A stretch of DNA of 64,000 nt, from positions 35,424-99,423 of the forward strand of contig NZ_WWEO01000036.1 of assembly GCF_009928685.1 (NCBI RefSeq). Direction: 5' to 3'. Position numbers and translations under genes: made by a program. The notes under the pieces are model-generated. The model did no database searches. It was not told the DNA's origin and worked only from the letters and a program-made list of their open reading frames with translations. Positions 17,749 to 26,086 of this stretch are shown one piece after another. The stretch is from Mucilaginibacter agri. GTDB lineage: Bacteria > Bacteroidota > Bacteroidia > Sphingobacteriales > Sphingobacteriaceae. The stretch's first letter is position 1. The number at the start of each line of letters is the position of its first letter.

Positions 17749-17869
17749 AATGGTAGTGTTAAAAAATTAAGTTTTAATGATTGATGCGATTGCAGGATGA
17801 TTAGCTCCATATTGCCTTTTAGGAAAAAGTGTCGCATGCATGATCTTAATGCTATCTCAAATATTGGTT

Positions 17870-17877
17870 TAACTTTG
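17870..17877 (+). promoter_or_regulatory. -7 promoter box of folP
   Basis: TAACTTTG, exact TAnnTTTG, 31 nt upstream of the GTG start. Confidence 0.6.
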
Positions 17878-17908
17878 CAATATCTAGTAACAAGCATCCA
17901 AAATCATC

Positions 17909-18760
17909 GTGGCTAAAGATACATATTTTCAGAAAAAGACAACCCTGAATGCTAAGGGAACACTGATTGATCTGAGTACCCCAAAGGTAATGGGCATCAT
18001 CAACCTCACGCCCGATTCTTTCTACAGCCAAAGCCGTAAGCCCCAAGTCACTGACGCTCTGCAACAAGCCGAAAAGATGTTGGCCGATGGTGCTGCTTTT
18101 TTAGATCTTGGTGCCTACTCGTCGCGCCCCGGCGCTGTGGATATTTCTGCTCAAGAGGAGATAGACCGCCTTTTACCTGCGGTTGAAGCCATTGCACAAG
18201 CATTCCCAGAAGCCATAATGTCGATAGATACCTTTCGGGCATCGGTTGCCGATGCTGCCGTTAAAGGTGGGGCGCATATTATAAACGATATTTCTGGCGG
18301 ACAACTCGATGAACAAATGTTTGAAACCGCGGCCCGCTTGCAGGTACCCTACATTCTGATGCACATGCGCGGTACCCCCACAACTATGACGCAGCTGACG
18401 GATTACAACGATATTTTCACAGATGTTTTTGACTACCTGCAACAAAAATACGCCGAACTGAAACGATTAGGCGTACACGATGTAGTCCTGGACCCCGGTT
18501 TCGGCTTCGCCAAAAAAACAGAACAAAGTTACGAGCTGCTTAACCGCATGCAGGATTTTGATATGCTGGGTTTACCGGTATTGGTCGGCGTATCGCGCAA
18601 GCGGATGATTTACCACTTAACGGGCGGTGAAGCTGCCAACGCGCTTAACGGCACTACTGTTATAAACACCATTGCTTTAACAAAGGGCGCAAATATTTTG
18701 CGGGTACATGATGTAAAGGAAGCCGTTGAGGCCGTTAATATTTATCAAATGTTGAAATAG
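17909..18760 (+). CDS. folP: Dihydropteroate synthase
   Basis: 283 residues from a GTG start. TIM-barrel pterin-binding enzyme: MGIINLTPDSFYSQSR at about 29-44 is the signature loop 1, then DLGAYSSRPGA (loop 2, Ser/Arg for the substrate), SIDTFRASVA, INDISGG, and DPGFGFAKK. It condenses para-aminobenzoate with the pterin diphosphate to dihydropteroate in folate synthesis, and is the sulfonamide target. Monocistronic with its own promoter, divergent from the DUF1599 gene. Confidence 0.96.
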   Translation: MAKDTYFQKKTTLNAKGTLIDLSTPKVMGIINLTPDSFYSQSRKPQVTDALQQAEKMLADGAAFLDLGAYSSRPGAVDISAQEEIDRLLPAVEAIAQAFPEAIMSIDTFRASVADAAVKGGAHIINDISGGQLDEQMFETAARLQVPYILMHMRGTPTTMTQLTDYNDIFTDVFDYLQQKYAELKRLGVHDVVLDPGFGFAKKTEQSYELLNRMQDFDMLGLPVLVGVSRKRMIYHLTGGEAANALNGTTVINTIALTKGANILRVHDVKEAVEAVNIYQMLK

Positions 18761-18771
18761 AACGCATCTAC

Positions 18772-19365
18772 CTACCAGTTCTTGGTCATTAAGTTAATTA
18801 TATCGATAGCGTTACGCCTGTCCCAATAAGGCGAGCAATATTTATTATAGTATTCGGGCGCGTAGTAATATAATAAGCGCGATTTATCTTTCCTGATGAT
18901 CCAGATAGAATAGCCCGCGGCATTATCAATACCTATTGGAAATTTATGATGCTTTCCGTTAACTACGGTGTCTACCTCCGTGCAGGTGGGATATACCTCG
19001 TCGTCATCAATGGCGAATAAATTATTAGTAACCAGTCTGGAAATCAGCGTATCACTCTCCGCTTTATATTTATCAGGAACTGGTACAGGTGGATCATATT
19101 TGGCAAGGCTCCCCTCCTTGTTGTGAAAGTTCATTTTTTGCCACTTCCCATTCTTGCAGACTAATAAATGGTAGTCAGAATCGTATTTCCAGTTGTAATG
19201 GGTACGCAGCGCAATAATCATATCAAAATCTTTGACATGGTTGCGCAACACCGTATCCATGTGGCTGGTGTACCTTAAATTACTAACGAAATCAGGGATA
19301 ACTATTTGTGAAAAAACAGTACAGCTGCATAATGAAAATATCAAAAGCAGTAATATTCTTTTCAT
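18772..19365 (-). CDS. Hypothetical exported protein
   Basis: 197 residues if started at the ATG at 19365, which gives a proper signal peptide (MKRILLLLIFSLCSCTVFSQ). The frame extends 12 codons upstream but those residues disturb the signal. A Cys lies in the signal end (LCSC), so a lipoprotein is possible. The mature part is Tyr- and Asp-rich with no recognised family. It lies between two unrelated genes, 11 nt from the convergent folP stop. Confidence 0.65.
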   Translation of the reverse strand: MKRILLLLIFSLCSCTVFSQIVIPDFVSNLRYTSHMDTVLRNHVKDFDMIIALRTHYNWKYDSDYHLLVCKNGKWQKMNFHNKEGSLAKYDPPVPVPDKYKAESDTLISRLVTNNLFAIDDDEVYPTCTEVDTVVNGKHHKFPIGIDNAAGYSIWIIRKDKSRLLYYYAPEYYNKYCSPYWDRRNAIDIINLMTKNW

Positions 19366-19418
19366 GGCCCTGAAAATACGCATTAAGGCCCAAATTACCA
19401 AGATAAGGCAGTCCGGTG

Positions 19419-20930
19419 TTAGTTAAGGTATTGAAGGATGCTCTCCACGTACTCGCGGTTGTTGGCTAAACGAGGCACTTTGTGCTGCCCGCCAAGCTTG
19501 CCTTTCTGCTTCATCCATTTAAAAAAGGTACCGCAGGGAGCCACATGCACTACCGGGCGATGCAATGCCATATCCTTAAAACGCTTGGCGTCATAGTCGG
19601 AATTGAGTTTGCGCAGGGTCTCGTCGAGCAGGTCTACAAACCTGTCGAACTCGGCCGGCTTTTTTTCAAACTCAATGATCCATTCGTGCCCGCCGGCTTT
19701 TTTATCAGAAAAATAAACCGGACCAGCGGTATAATCCTGTATTACGGCACCGGTTTGGCGACAGGCCTCTTCAATGGCGCGGTCGGCATTATCTACAATT
19801 ACTTCTTCGCCAAAGGCATTAATATAGTGTTTGGTACGCCCGGTTATCTGTATCCGGAATGGTGCTAATGACGTGAACCTAATGGTATCGCCTATCATAT
19901 AACGCCATAAACCAGCATTGGTGCTGATGATAAGGGCGTAGTTTTTCCCTATTTCCACCTCATCAAGCGTAAGTGTTTCGGGGTGTTCATCACCAAGATG
20001 TTCTATCGGCAAAAATTCGTACACAATCCCGTAATCCAGCATCAGCAGCATTTCGCCCGGCTCTTCCAGATCCTGAATCCCGAAGAAACCTTCCGTTGCA
20101 TTGTAGGTTTCGAGGTAATACATATCATCGCTCGGAATCAGCTTTTTAAACTGCTCGCGGTAAGGCGTAAAGTTTACCGCACCATGGAAATATAGCTCCA
20201 GATTAGGCCAAACTTCCAATAGGTTATCCTTGCCGGTAATTTCGAGGATACGTTTAAAGAGCAGGATGTTCCAGGTAGGCACACCGCTAATGCCGGTCAT
20301 GTTGGCATCTTTAGTGGCGTAGGCCATCTTCTCTATCTTCTCCTCAAAGTTCTCCAGCAGGGCAATATCCAGGTGTGGAGTACGATAGAACTGCGCCCAC
20401 AGAGGTAAATTCTTCATAATTACCGCCGATAGGTCGCCGAAAAAGGTATCTGCATTGAGCTGGCTCACCTGGTGGCTGCCGCCCAGCGTTAAAATTTTGC
20501 CGGTAAAAAGTTTCGAATCGGGGCGATTGTTAAAGTACATGGTCAACATGTCTTTACCGCCCTTAAAGTGGCACTCTTCCAAGGCTTCCTCGCTTACCGG
20601 GATAAACTTGCTCCTGTCATTGGTTGTGCCCGATGATTTTGCGAACCACTTGATTTCTGACGGCCATAACACGTTCTGCTCGCCTTTCAGCATGCGGTCT
20701 ATGTAGGGTTTCAGGCTGTCGTAGTTTTGCAGGGGCACCCGCTGTTTAAACTCGTTGAGGTTGCTGATGCTTTTGTAGTGATGCTTTTTACCCCACTCGG
20801 TGTTCTCTGCACCCGATATTAATTTCTCAAACCACTCCTCTTGTACTTCGTTGGGGTACTTCATAAAAAGCTCTATCTGGTGCATGCGTTTCTTCATGAG
20901 CCAGGTAGCAACGGAGTTAATGAGGGTCAT
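19419..20930 (-). CDS. GH3 family acyl-acid amido synthetase-like protein
   Basis: 503 residues. The GH3 superfamily (PF03321) is recognised by the adenylate-forming P-loop WFAKSSGTTNDRSKFIPVS near 113-131, the YNATEGFFGIQ segment and the late IGDTIRFTSLAPFRIQITGRTKHYINAFGEEV hinge. Plant members couple amino acids to auxin or jasmonate through an acyl-AMP; bacterial members are mostly uncharacterised. No signal peptide, so cytoplasmic. Lies 24 nt downstream of lptB and is probably in its transcript; the acid substrate cannot be told. Confidence 0.88.
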   Translation of the reverse strand: MTLINSVATWLMKKRMHQIELFMKYPNEVQEEWFEKLISGAENTEWGKKHHYKSISNLNEFKQRVPLQNYDSLKPYIDRMLKGEQNVLWPSEIKWFAKSSGTTNDRSKFIPVSEEALEECHFKGGKDMLTMYFNNRPDSKLFTGKILTLGGSHQVSQLNADTFFGDLSAVIMKNLPLWAQFYRTPHLDIALLENFEEKIEKMAYATKDANMTGISGVPTWNILLFKRILEITGKDNLLEVWPNLELYFHGAVNFTPYREQFKKLIPSDDMYYLETYNATEGFFGIQDLEEPGEMLLMLDYGIVYEFLPIEHLGDEHPETLTLDEVEIGKNYALIISTNAGLWRYMIGDTIRFTSLAPFRIQITGRTKHYINAFGEEVIVDNADRAIEEACRQTGAVIQDYTAGPVYFSDKKAGGHEWIIEFEKKPAEFDRFVDLLDETLRKLNSDYDAKRFKDMALHRPVVHVAPCGTFFKWMKQKGKLGGQHKVPRLANNREYVESILQYLN

Positions 20931-20954
20931 AGATAATGGTTAGTTAGTATGGTA

Positions 20955-21692
20955 TTATAAAAAGGTTTTGCGTTTTAAAACAAAGTTTGCTCCGAGATAT
21001 ACTTTACGTACCATCTCATTAGCAGCCAATACCTCAGGCACGCCCGACTCGAGAATTTTACCCTCGAACAACAGGTAAGCCCTATCGGTAATAGATAGCG
21101 TTTCCTGTACGTTGTGGTCGGTAATCAGGATGCCAATGTTACGGTGCCTTAGTTTAGCCACCATCGACTGGATCTCTTCTACTGCGATGGGGTCAACCCC
21201 TGCAAAAGGCTCATCCAGCAGGATAAAGTTTGGCTCGGCAGCCAGCGCACGGGCAATTTCCGTACGGCGGCGTTCACCTCCCGAAAGCAGGTCGCCACGG
21301 TTACGGCGCACTTTGTGAAGGCTAAACTCGTCTATCAGTTCTTCCAGTTTTTCCTGCTGACGAACTTTGTCCAGGTCGCCCATTTCCAACACGGCCTTAA
21401 TGTTATCCTCTACCGAAAGCTTACGAAAAACCGAAGCCTCTTGCGCCAGGTAACCGATGCCCTTTTGGGCGCGGCGGTACATTGGGTCGCCGGTAATGTC
21501 TTTTTCTTCTAAATAGATCTTGCCTTCGTTGGGTTTTATCAACCCCACGATCATATAAAACGAAGTGGTTTTACCGGCACCGTTAGGGCCAAGCAAACCA
21601 ACAATTTCGCCTTGCGCAACATCAAACGATACGTCGTTTACAACGGTACGCTGTTTATATTTCTTTACCAGGTGCTCGGCACGTAATATCAT
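20955..21692 (-). CDS. lptB: LPS export ABC transporter ATP-binding protein
   Basis: 245 residues. Walker [10 protein letters not shown] at about 35-43, Q-loop, signature [15 protein letters not shown], Walker [17 protein letters not shown], and the H-loop [10 protein letters not shown]. These match LptB, the ATPase of the LptB2FG complex that lifts lipopolysaccharide out of the inner membrane. lptF/G are not adjacent. A GH3 gene follows and recJ precedes with a 41-nt gap on the same strand. Confidence 0.94.
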   Translation of the reverse strand: MILRAEHLVKKYKQRTVVNDVSFDVAQGEIVGLLGPNGAGKTTSFYMIVGLIKPNEGKIYLEEKDITGDPMYRRAQKGIGYLAQEASVFRKLSVEDNIKAVLEMGDLDKVRQQEKLEELIDEFSLHKVRRNRGDLLSGGERRRTEIARALAAEPNFILLDEPFAGVDPIAVEEIQSMVAKLRHRNIGILITDHNVQETLSITDRAYLLFEGKILESGVPEVLAANEMVRKVYLGANFVLKRKTFL

Positions 21693-21733
21693 ATCTTAAT
21701 TTTATCCTAACCGAAAAAAGCCCGGCAGGTTTT

Positions 21734-23443
21734 TTATAATTGGTCGCTTAATCTAATTCCTTTGATGTTCAACTGGATAGACCGCCTATCGCGCCAAACA
21801 TTTTCTTCTATCGTATAACAAATATCAAACGGAAGCCCGCGCTTTAACTCGGGCAGCCAAAGTGCCTGCCCAAAGGCAATGCAATCAAATATAGCCGAAC
21901 CTTGCTGCATTACGCACATTTTTAAATGGTCCATACCAACAAGCGAAGGCTGGTTGTGCAGATTTACCCCACGCGATAAAAACACAGGCGTCATATTCTC
22001 CGGGCCAAATGGGCCGTACTGGCTTAGCACCCGGAAGAATTTGCTGTCGATCTGATCCAAGGTTATCTCGGCATCTATCCTGATTTCCTGTATTAACATT
22101 TCGGGGGTAATGGTGGCGTTAACCACCTCCTCAAAGCGATCCATAAAGGCGGGCACGTTCTCCGGCGGCATGGTTAAACCTGCCGCGTATTTGTGGCCGC
22201 CGTATTGGGTTAACAAGTCACTACAGCCACTCAGTGCCTCGTACAGGTCAAAGCCCAATACCGAGCGTGCTGAACCTGCTACATGCCCGTTAGAACGCGT
22301 AAGCACCACCGTAGGGCGATAATATTTTTCAGTCAGTCGCGATGCTACGATACCGATGACACCCTTGTGCCAGGTTTCATTGAAGACCACGGTCGATTTA
22401 CGGTTAATCAGCACCTCATCCTGCTTAATGATACTCAGCGCTTCATCGGTTATCGACAGATCGTGCCCCTTACGTTCGGTGTTCTGAATGTTGATGAGGG
22501 CACCTTTCTCGCGTGCAGCTTCCATCGATGTAGCAATTAAAAGCTCTACCGCATGCTTGGCATCATCAATCCTGCCCGCTGCATTGATGCGCGGACCGAG
22601 TAGAAATACCACATCAGAAATATTCACGCGCTCTTTTTTACCCGCCACTTCCATTAATACCTTAACGCCGGTACAAGGGTTGGTATTTAACTGCTGCAAA
22701 CCGTAATGTGCCAGCGTGCGGTTCTCGCCGGTAATATGTACAATATCGCAGGCTATGCTAATGGCTACCAGATCGAGATAGCAGCTTATTTCTTCGAAAG
22801 GGATGCCGTTTTTTTCGGCATAGGCCTGTATCAGTTTAAAACCGATCCCACAGCCCGAAAGTTCTTTATAGGGGTAATCGCAATCGCTTCTTTTCGGATC
22901 GAGTACTGCCACAGCTTCGGGTAACTGATCGCCGGGTAAGTGGTGATCGCAGATAATAAAATCAACACCTAGACTATTTGCGTGTGCTATTTTATCAACC
23001 GATTTAATACCGCAGTCCAAAGCAACAATAAGGTCAAACCCATTGGCCGCTGCATAGTCAATCCCTTGGGTTGATATGCCGTACCCTTCGGTGTAGCGGT
23101 TGGGGATATAGTATTCGATGTTATCGGTAAACTTTTTAAAGAAACTGTACACAATTGAGACTGCAGTAGTACCATCTACGTCGTAATCACCGTAGATCAT
23201 TATTTTTTCACCCTTGTCAATGGCTTTTTCTATCCGGTTGATAGCTTTTTCCATGTCGGCCATCAGGAAAGGATCGTGCAGGTGGCGGATATCCGGGCGG
23301 AAAAAGAACCTCGCTTCTTCAAAATCGGCAATACCACGTTGCAGTAGCAGCGCACTCAGTACCGGATCGATGTTTAGTTCGGAAGCCAGCTTTTCTACAT
23401 TTCCCTGATCTGGCATCTCGCGCACCGACCACCGTTTTTGCAT
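21734..23443 (-). CDS. recJ: Single-stranded-DNA-specific exonuclease
   Basis: 569 residues, normal RecJ length. DHH/DHHA1 phosphoesterase motifs: IMIYGDYDVDGTTAVSI (motif I), DLIVALDCG (II), IICDHHLPG (III, DHH) and the later GPRINAAGRI plus GSARSVLGFDLYEAL of the DHHA1 part. A C-terminal OB-like domain follows. It digests single-stranded DNA 5' to 3' in recombination and mismatch repair. Its promoter box lies 51 nt upstream. Confidence 0.95.
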   Translation of the reverse strand: MQKRWSVREMPDQGNVEKLASELNIDPVLSALLLQRGIADFEEARFFFRPDIRHLHDPFLMADMEKAINRIEKAIDKGEKIMIYGDYDVDGTTAVSIVYSFFKKFTDNIEYYIPNRYTEGYGISTQGIDYAAANGFDLIVALDCGIKSVDKIAHANSLGVDFIICDHHLPGDQLPEAVAVLDPKRSDCDYPYKELSGCGIGFKLIQAYAEKNGIPFEEISCYLDLVAISIACDIVHITGENRTLAHYGLQQLNTNPCTGVKVLMEVAGKKERVNISDVVFLLGPRINAAGRIDDAKHAVELLIATSMEAAREKGALINIQNTERKGHDLSITDEALSIIKQDEVLINRKSTVVFNETWHKGVIGIVASRLTEKYYRPTVVLTRSNGHVAGSARSVLGFDLYEALSGCSDLLTQYGGHKYAAGLTMPPENVPAFMDRFEEVVNATITPEMLIQEIRIDAEITLDQIDSKFFRVLSQYGPFGPENMTPVFLSRGVNLHNQPSLVGMDHLKMCVMQQGSAIFDCIAFGQALWLPELKRGLPFDICYTIEENVWRDRRSIQLNIKGIRLSDQL

Positions 23444-23493
23444 ATCTTTGTGTGTTTAAACCGTAAATATAATTATCCGGTTAATTTAACAAA

Positions 23494-23501
23494 CAAAGGT
23501 A
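23494..23501 (-). promoter_or_regulatory. -7 promoter box of recJ
   Basis: Minus strand TACCTTTG, 51 nt upstream of the recJ ATG; the same octamer precedes gcvP and yceI in this window. Confidence 0.55.
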
Positions 23502-23528
23502 AGGTCAAAAAAGCACATATAATATAAC

Positions 23529-24305
23529 ATGGAAGTTTTTGCGTTAGGAGAAGGTTCGTATTCGGTTGATGCCACTAAAAAGTTTATCCCTTTTGACCCC
23601 ACAAAGGATGATGCAAAATCGAGACCAGGATCTATTTTTATCCATGTAAACCCCTTTTTAATTAAAACTGATAAGGATTTGATGGTGCTCGACACGGGCC
23701 TGGGCATGAAAGCTGACGATGGCGAATTAGTTATCCACAAAAACATCCGCAAGCATGGGTTCGACCCGGAAGATGTAACCAAGGTAATGATGTCGCACCT
23801 GCACTACGACCATGCCAGTGGCTTAGTGTTTGAAGAGAACGGCCGCCTGCATCCCAGCTTTCCGCAGGCCCAACATGTGATACAACGCAGCGAGTGGGAA
23901 ACGGCGTTCTCCGGTAAATCATACTCTTATCGCGCTGAAGTGTTTGAATCACTGCAGCGTTCGGCCGATATAACTTTCCTGGAAGGCTCAGGCGAATTTA
24001 TGCCGGGCATTAAATATGAGCTTTCTGGTGGCCATTGTCCCTTTCACCAGGTTTTTTGGTTTGATATCGAGGGCAAAAAGATCTTTTTCGGCGGCGACGA
24101 ATTACCTGAGCCAGAACAACTACTACGCAAGTTTATAGCCAAGTACGATTTTGATGGCCGCAAGGCTATGGAGCTACGCGACATTTACGGACACAAAGCC
24201 GCAGCCGAAGGCTGGACCTGCCTGTTTTATCACGCCAAAACAATGCCTATTGGCAATGTGAGGTTGTTGGAGCACGATGCGTTTAGTGTAACACCTGCTG
24301 TTTAG
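23529..24305 (+). CDS. Metallo-beta-lactamase-fold hydrolase (lactonase-like)
   Basis: 258 residues, no signal peptide. The zinc motif HLHYDH (HxHxDH) in MMSHLHYDHASGL lies near 93-98, then GGHCPFHQ with the third His and FFGGDELPE with the bridging Asp. Overall layout (an opening beta-hairpin with LDTGLGM) is like AHL-lactonase/AttM-type hydrolases of the superfamily, but the substrate is unknown. Divergent from recJ; monocistronic. Confidence 0.85.
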   Translation: MEVFALGEGSYSVDATKKFIPFDPTKDDAKSRPGSIFIHVNPFLIKTDKDLMVLDTGLGMKADDGELVIHKNIRKHGFDPEDVTKVMMSHLHYDHASGLVFEENGRLHPSFPQAQHVIQRSEWETAFSGKSYSYRAEVFESLQRSADITFLEGSGEFMPGIKYELSGGHCPFHQVFWFDIEGKKIFFGGDELPEPEQLLRKFIAKYDFDGRKAMELRDIYGHKAAAEGWTCLFYHAKTMPIGNVRLLEHDAFSVTPAV

Positions 24306-24328
24306 TCTTAGCTAAAGAGAAGTTATTC

Positions 24329-24395
24329 TTCCCTCCCTCGGGAGGGTTGGGAGGGGTTTCTGTTATTGCTTAGCATACGCAAAACCCCTCCCTGC
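24329..24395. repeat. Dispersed CCCTCCC/GGGAGGG palindromic repeat
   Basis: Inverted blocks (CCCTCCCTCGGGAGGG, GGGAGGGGTTT and AAACCCCTCCC) fill the gap between two convergent genes. A shorter relative lies at 53902-53953. Typical intergenic repeat of the family; it may stop transcription from both sides. Confidence 0.6.
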
Positions 24396-24488
24396 CACCA
24401 CACTGGCAGCCGCCTCCTCCAATGAGGAACGTTAAAAGGCTGGTCTATAGTTATTTCTACTCAAAGATAATACAAGAAAATATCCACA

Positions 24489-24905
24489 CTATCTAAAATT
24501 CCCATCCACAAAATCGCGGGTATAGATCTTGATCATGTCCCTAACTCTACGAAATTGTTCCATTACCTGTTCTTCACTTCCAAAGGATTTGGCTGGGTCG
24601 GGGAAGTTGTAGTGTAATTTCGTTGCGTTTGATGGAAAATAGGGGCAATTTTCTTTAGCGTTATCACACACGGTAATTACAAAATCGAAGTTGACATCTG
24701 CATACTCATCGATGTTATTAGAGGTATGGCCCGATATATCAATACCGTCCCTCTTCATAATTTCGATAGCTTTGGGGTTTACACCGTGTGTTTCTATTCC
24801 AGCGCTGTAAATCTCCGCTCTATCGCCCGCAAATTCTCTCAGATAACCTTCAGCAATCTGGCTTCTGCAGCTGTTGCCGGTACATAGTACCAATACTTTT
24901 TTCAT
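24489..24905 (-). CDS. arsC: Arsenate reductase, low-molecular-weight phosphatase family
   Basis: 138 residues. The P-loop CTGNSCRS at 8-15 (CX5R with Cys8 and Arg14), then YSAGIETHGVNPKAIEIMKRDGIDISGHTS, and a catalytic Asp in FPDPAKSFGS. This is the thioredoxin-coupled ArsC type (Staphylococcus pI258-like), which reduces arsenate to arsenite using a cysteine relay (Cys8 with CDNAKENC). Last gene of the arsR-DUF6428-small peptide-arsC operon. No ACR3 or ArsB arsenite pump is seen next to it. Confidence 0.92.
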   Translation of the reverse strand: MKKVLVLCTGNSCRSQIAEGYLREFAGDRAEIYSAGIETHGVNPKAIEIMKRDGIDISGHTSNNIDEYADVNFDFVITVCDNAKENCPYFPSNATKLHYNFPDPAKSFGSEEQVMEQFRRVRDMIKIYTRDFVDGNFR

Positions 24906-24914
24906 TCCTTCTAT

Positions 24915-25040
24915 TTAAACTAATAACCAAATAAGGTTGATGATGCAAAACTTGGCATCCCAGCCAAAAATCAGCTGCAATACCAACACGGATGCCGTAA
25001 TTACAATGGCCTTTTTATATCTTTTGAGTTTAAGTAACAT
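24915..25040 (-). CDS. 41-residue single-span membrane peptide in the ars operon
   Basis: A short gene of 41 residues, MLLKLKRYKKAIVI..., with a basic N-terminus (KLKRYKK), one hydrophobic span (about 11-25, IVITASVLVLQLIFGW) and a second near the end (FCIINLIWLLV). Its ATG overlaps the stop of the DUF6428 gene as TAATG, so its translation is coupled, and it ends 9 nt before arsC. The only cysteine is in FCII. Family not recognised; the coupling and position argue that it is real. Confidence 0.6.
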   Translation of the reverse strand: MLLKLKRYKKAIVITASVLVLQLIFGWDAKFCIINLIWLLV

Positions 25041-25606
25041 TAGCAACAGCCTGATCCCGGTGTACAAGACGCCCCACTTTGAGCCAGATTTTTAAGCTGA
25101 ATCTTGGGTTTACCCGCTGCAGCTGGCGTACAGCATTCTTCACCATTATCATCAGTGCCACAACTGCCACCTCTGGCAATAGCTTTACATTGAGTAAAGT
25201 CCGGGTTGAGATCAACGATTAGGTTCTCGCCCTCAACCAATATTGCACCCGGATACATTTGGCGGGTATCAAATTGCGAATTACCAAATTCGATCTTAAC
25301 CGTTGCCAGTGGGTTTAATGGCAGGGCCTTTTCAACCAATTCGACAATGGAAAGCGCCTTGCTAACCTGCATGGCGCGGTTGCCTTCGCTTTCTTTAGGT
25401 TCCCATAATTGCACAATAATTTCGGTCCAGCTATTCATTTTACCGCCACAGTCTACCGACGTAATGGGCGCTTGTTTAATCTCTGTAATGTGATAAGATG
25501 CATCAACCCAGGTATTGGCCGTATATTGAAATTGCAGTATAAGGTTGGGATGTTGTAATAACGTATCCTTAAATGATTGCCAGTTCATCAGTTCTGTGTA
25601 TTTCAT
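25040..25606 (-). CDS. DUF6428 family protein of the arsenic operon
   Basis: 188 residues, cytoplasmic. The N-terminal about 130 residues form a compact domain (WQSFKDTLLQHPNLILQFQY, GGKMNSWTEIIVQLWEP). The tail is rich in cysteine: CKAIARGGSCG, EECCTPAA and a final SCTPGSGCC, giving several vicinal or near pairs suited to binding arsenite or soft metals. DUF6428 genes occur beside arsR in Bacteroidota. It lies between arsR and arsC with its own operator-like palindrome 14 nt upstream, and is linked to the next peptide by TAATG. Possible role: arsenite chaperone or sink; unproven. Confidence 0.8.
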   Translation of the reverse strand: MKYTELMNWQSFKDTLLQHPNLILQFQYTANTWVDASYHITEIKQAPITSVDCGGKMNSWTEIIVQLWEPKESEGNRAMQVSKALSIVELVEKALPLNPLATVKIEFGNSQFDTRQMYPGAILVEGENLIVDLNPDFTQCKAIARGGSCGTDDNGEECCTPAAAGKPKIQLKNLAQSGASCTPGSGCC

Positions 25607-25619
25607 AACATTTATATCT

Positions 25620-25635
25620 ATTGTAATATTACGAT
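25620..25635. promoter_or_regulatory. ArsR-type operator palindrome before the DUF6428 gene
   Basis: On the minus strand ATCGTAATATTACAAT, an imperfect 16-bp palindrome, 13 nt upstream of the DUF6428 ATG. It shares 12 consecutive bases (AATCGTAATATT on the minus strand) with the site at the arsR start. A second palindrome TTTGATCAAA lies beside it. Confidence 0.55.
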
Positions 25636-25653
25636 TGATTTGATCAAATTTTT

Positions 25654-25989
25654 TTAACAGCAGCCCGTGCTACCTTTATAAGCAGCAAAGAAATTGCCTA
25701 GTTGTGCTTGAAGCAAGCTCCATGTTTTCGGCTCTATGCAATAGCACACCTTAACTCCCTCTATAGTACCCTGAATAATACCTGCGTTCTTCAATTCTTT
25801 TAAGTGTTGAGATATGGTTGCCTGTGCCAGGCCCAGTTCATCTACCAGGTCGCCGCAGATGCAGGCGTTGGCTGCAATAATGTGTTGCAAAATTGCAATA
25901 CGGGCTGGGTGTGCAATTGCTTTAAGCAATAAGGCCAGCCTGTTTTGCTCTTCAGAGAATATTTCTGTTTTGGTGATGCCCATATCCAT
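25654..25989 (-). CDS. arsR: ArsR family metalloregulatory repressor
   Basis: 111 residues. Winged-helix ArsR fold: LLKAIAHPARIAILQHI, then the metal site NACICGDL (C-x-C before DL, as in arsenite-sensing ELCVCDL) at about 41-48, and the recognition helix GLAQATISQHLKELKNAGI. A C-terminal GCC adds two more cysteines. It should repress the ars genes and release DNA on arsenite binding. The palindrome at 25988-26003 overlaps its first codon, so the second ATG at 25983 may be the true start (109 residues). Confidence 0.93.
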   Translation of the reverse strand: MDMGITKTEIFSEEQNRLALLLKAIAHPARIAILQHIIAANACICGDLVDELGLAQATISQHLKELKNAGIIQGTIEGVKVCYCIEPKTWSLLQAQLGNFFAAYKGSTGCC

Positions 25990-26003
25990 CGCAATATTAC
26001 GAT
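25988..26003. promoter_or_regulatory. ArsR-type operator palindrome at the arsR start
   Basis: Minus strand ATCGTAATATTGCGAT, symmetric at 14 of 16 positions, matching the second site at 25620-25635. It touches the first ATG of arsR, as expected for autorepression. Confidence 0.55.
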
Positions 26004-26020
26004 TAAAAAAATCACAATCA

Positions 26021-26049
26021 AAAAAAGACCCGATAATTTTATCAGGCCC
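26021..26049 (-). terminator. Terminator after the response regulator
   Basis: Read on the minus strand: a GGGCCTGATAA / TTATCGGGTC hairpin followed by a run of seven T, 38 nt beyond the response-regulator stop and upstream of arsR, separating the two units. Confidence 0.7.
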
Positions 26050-26086
26050 TTTATATTTTAAACAAAATTGTTGTTGCTTTTATTGC

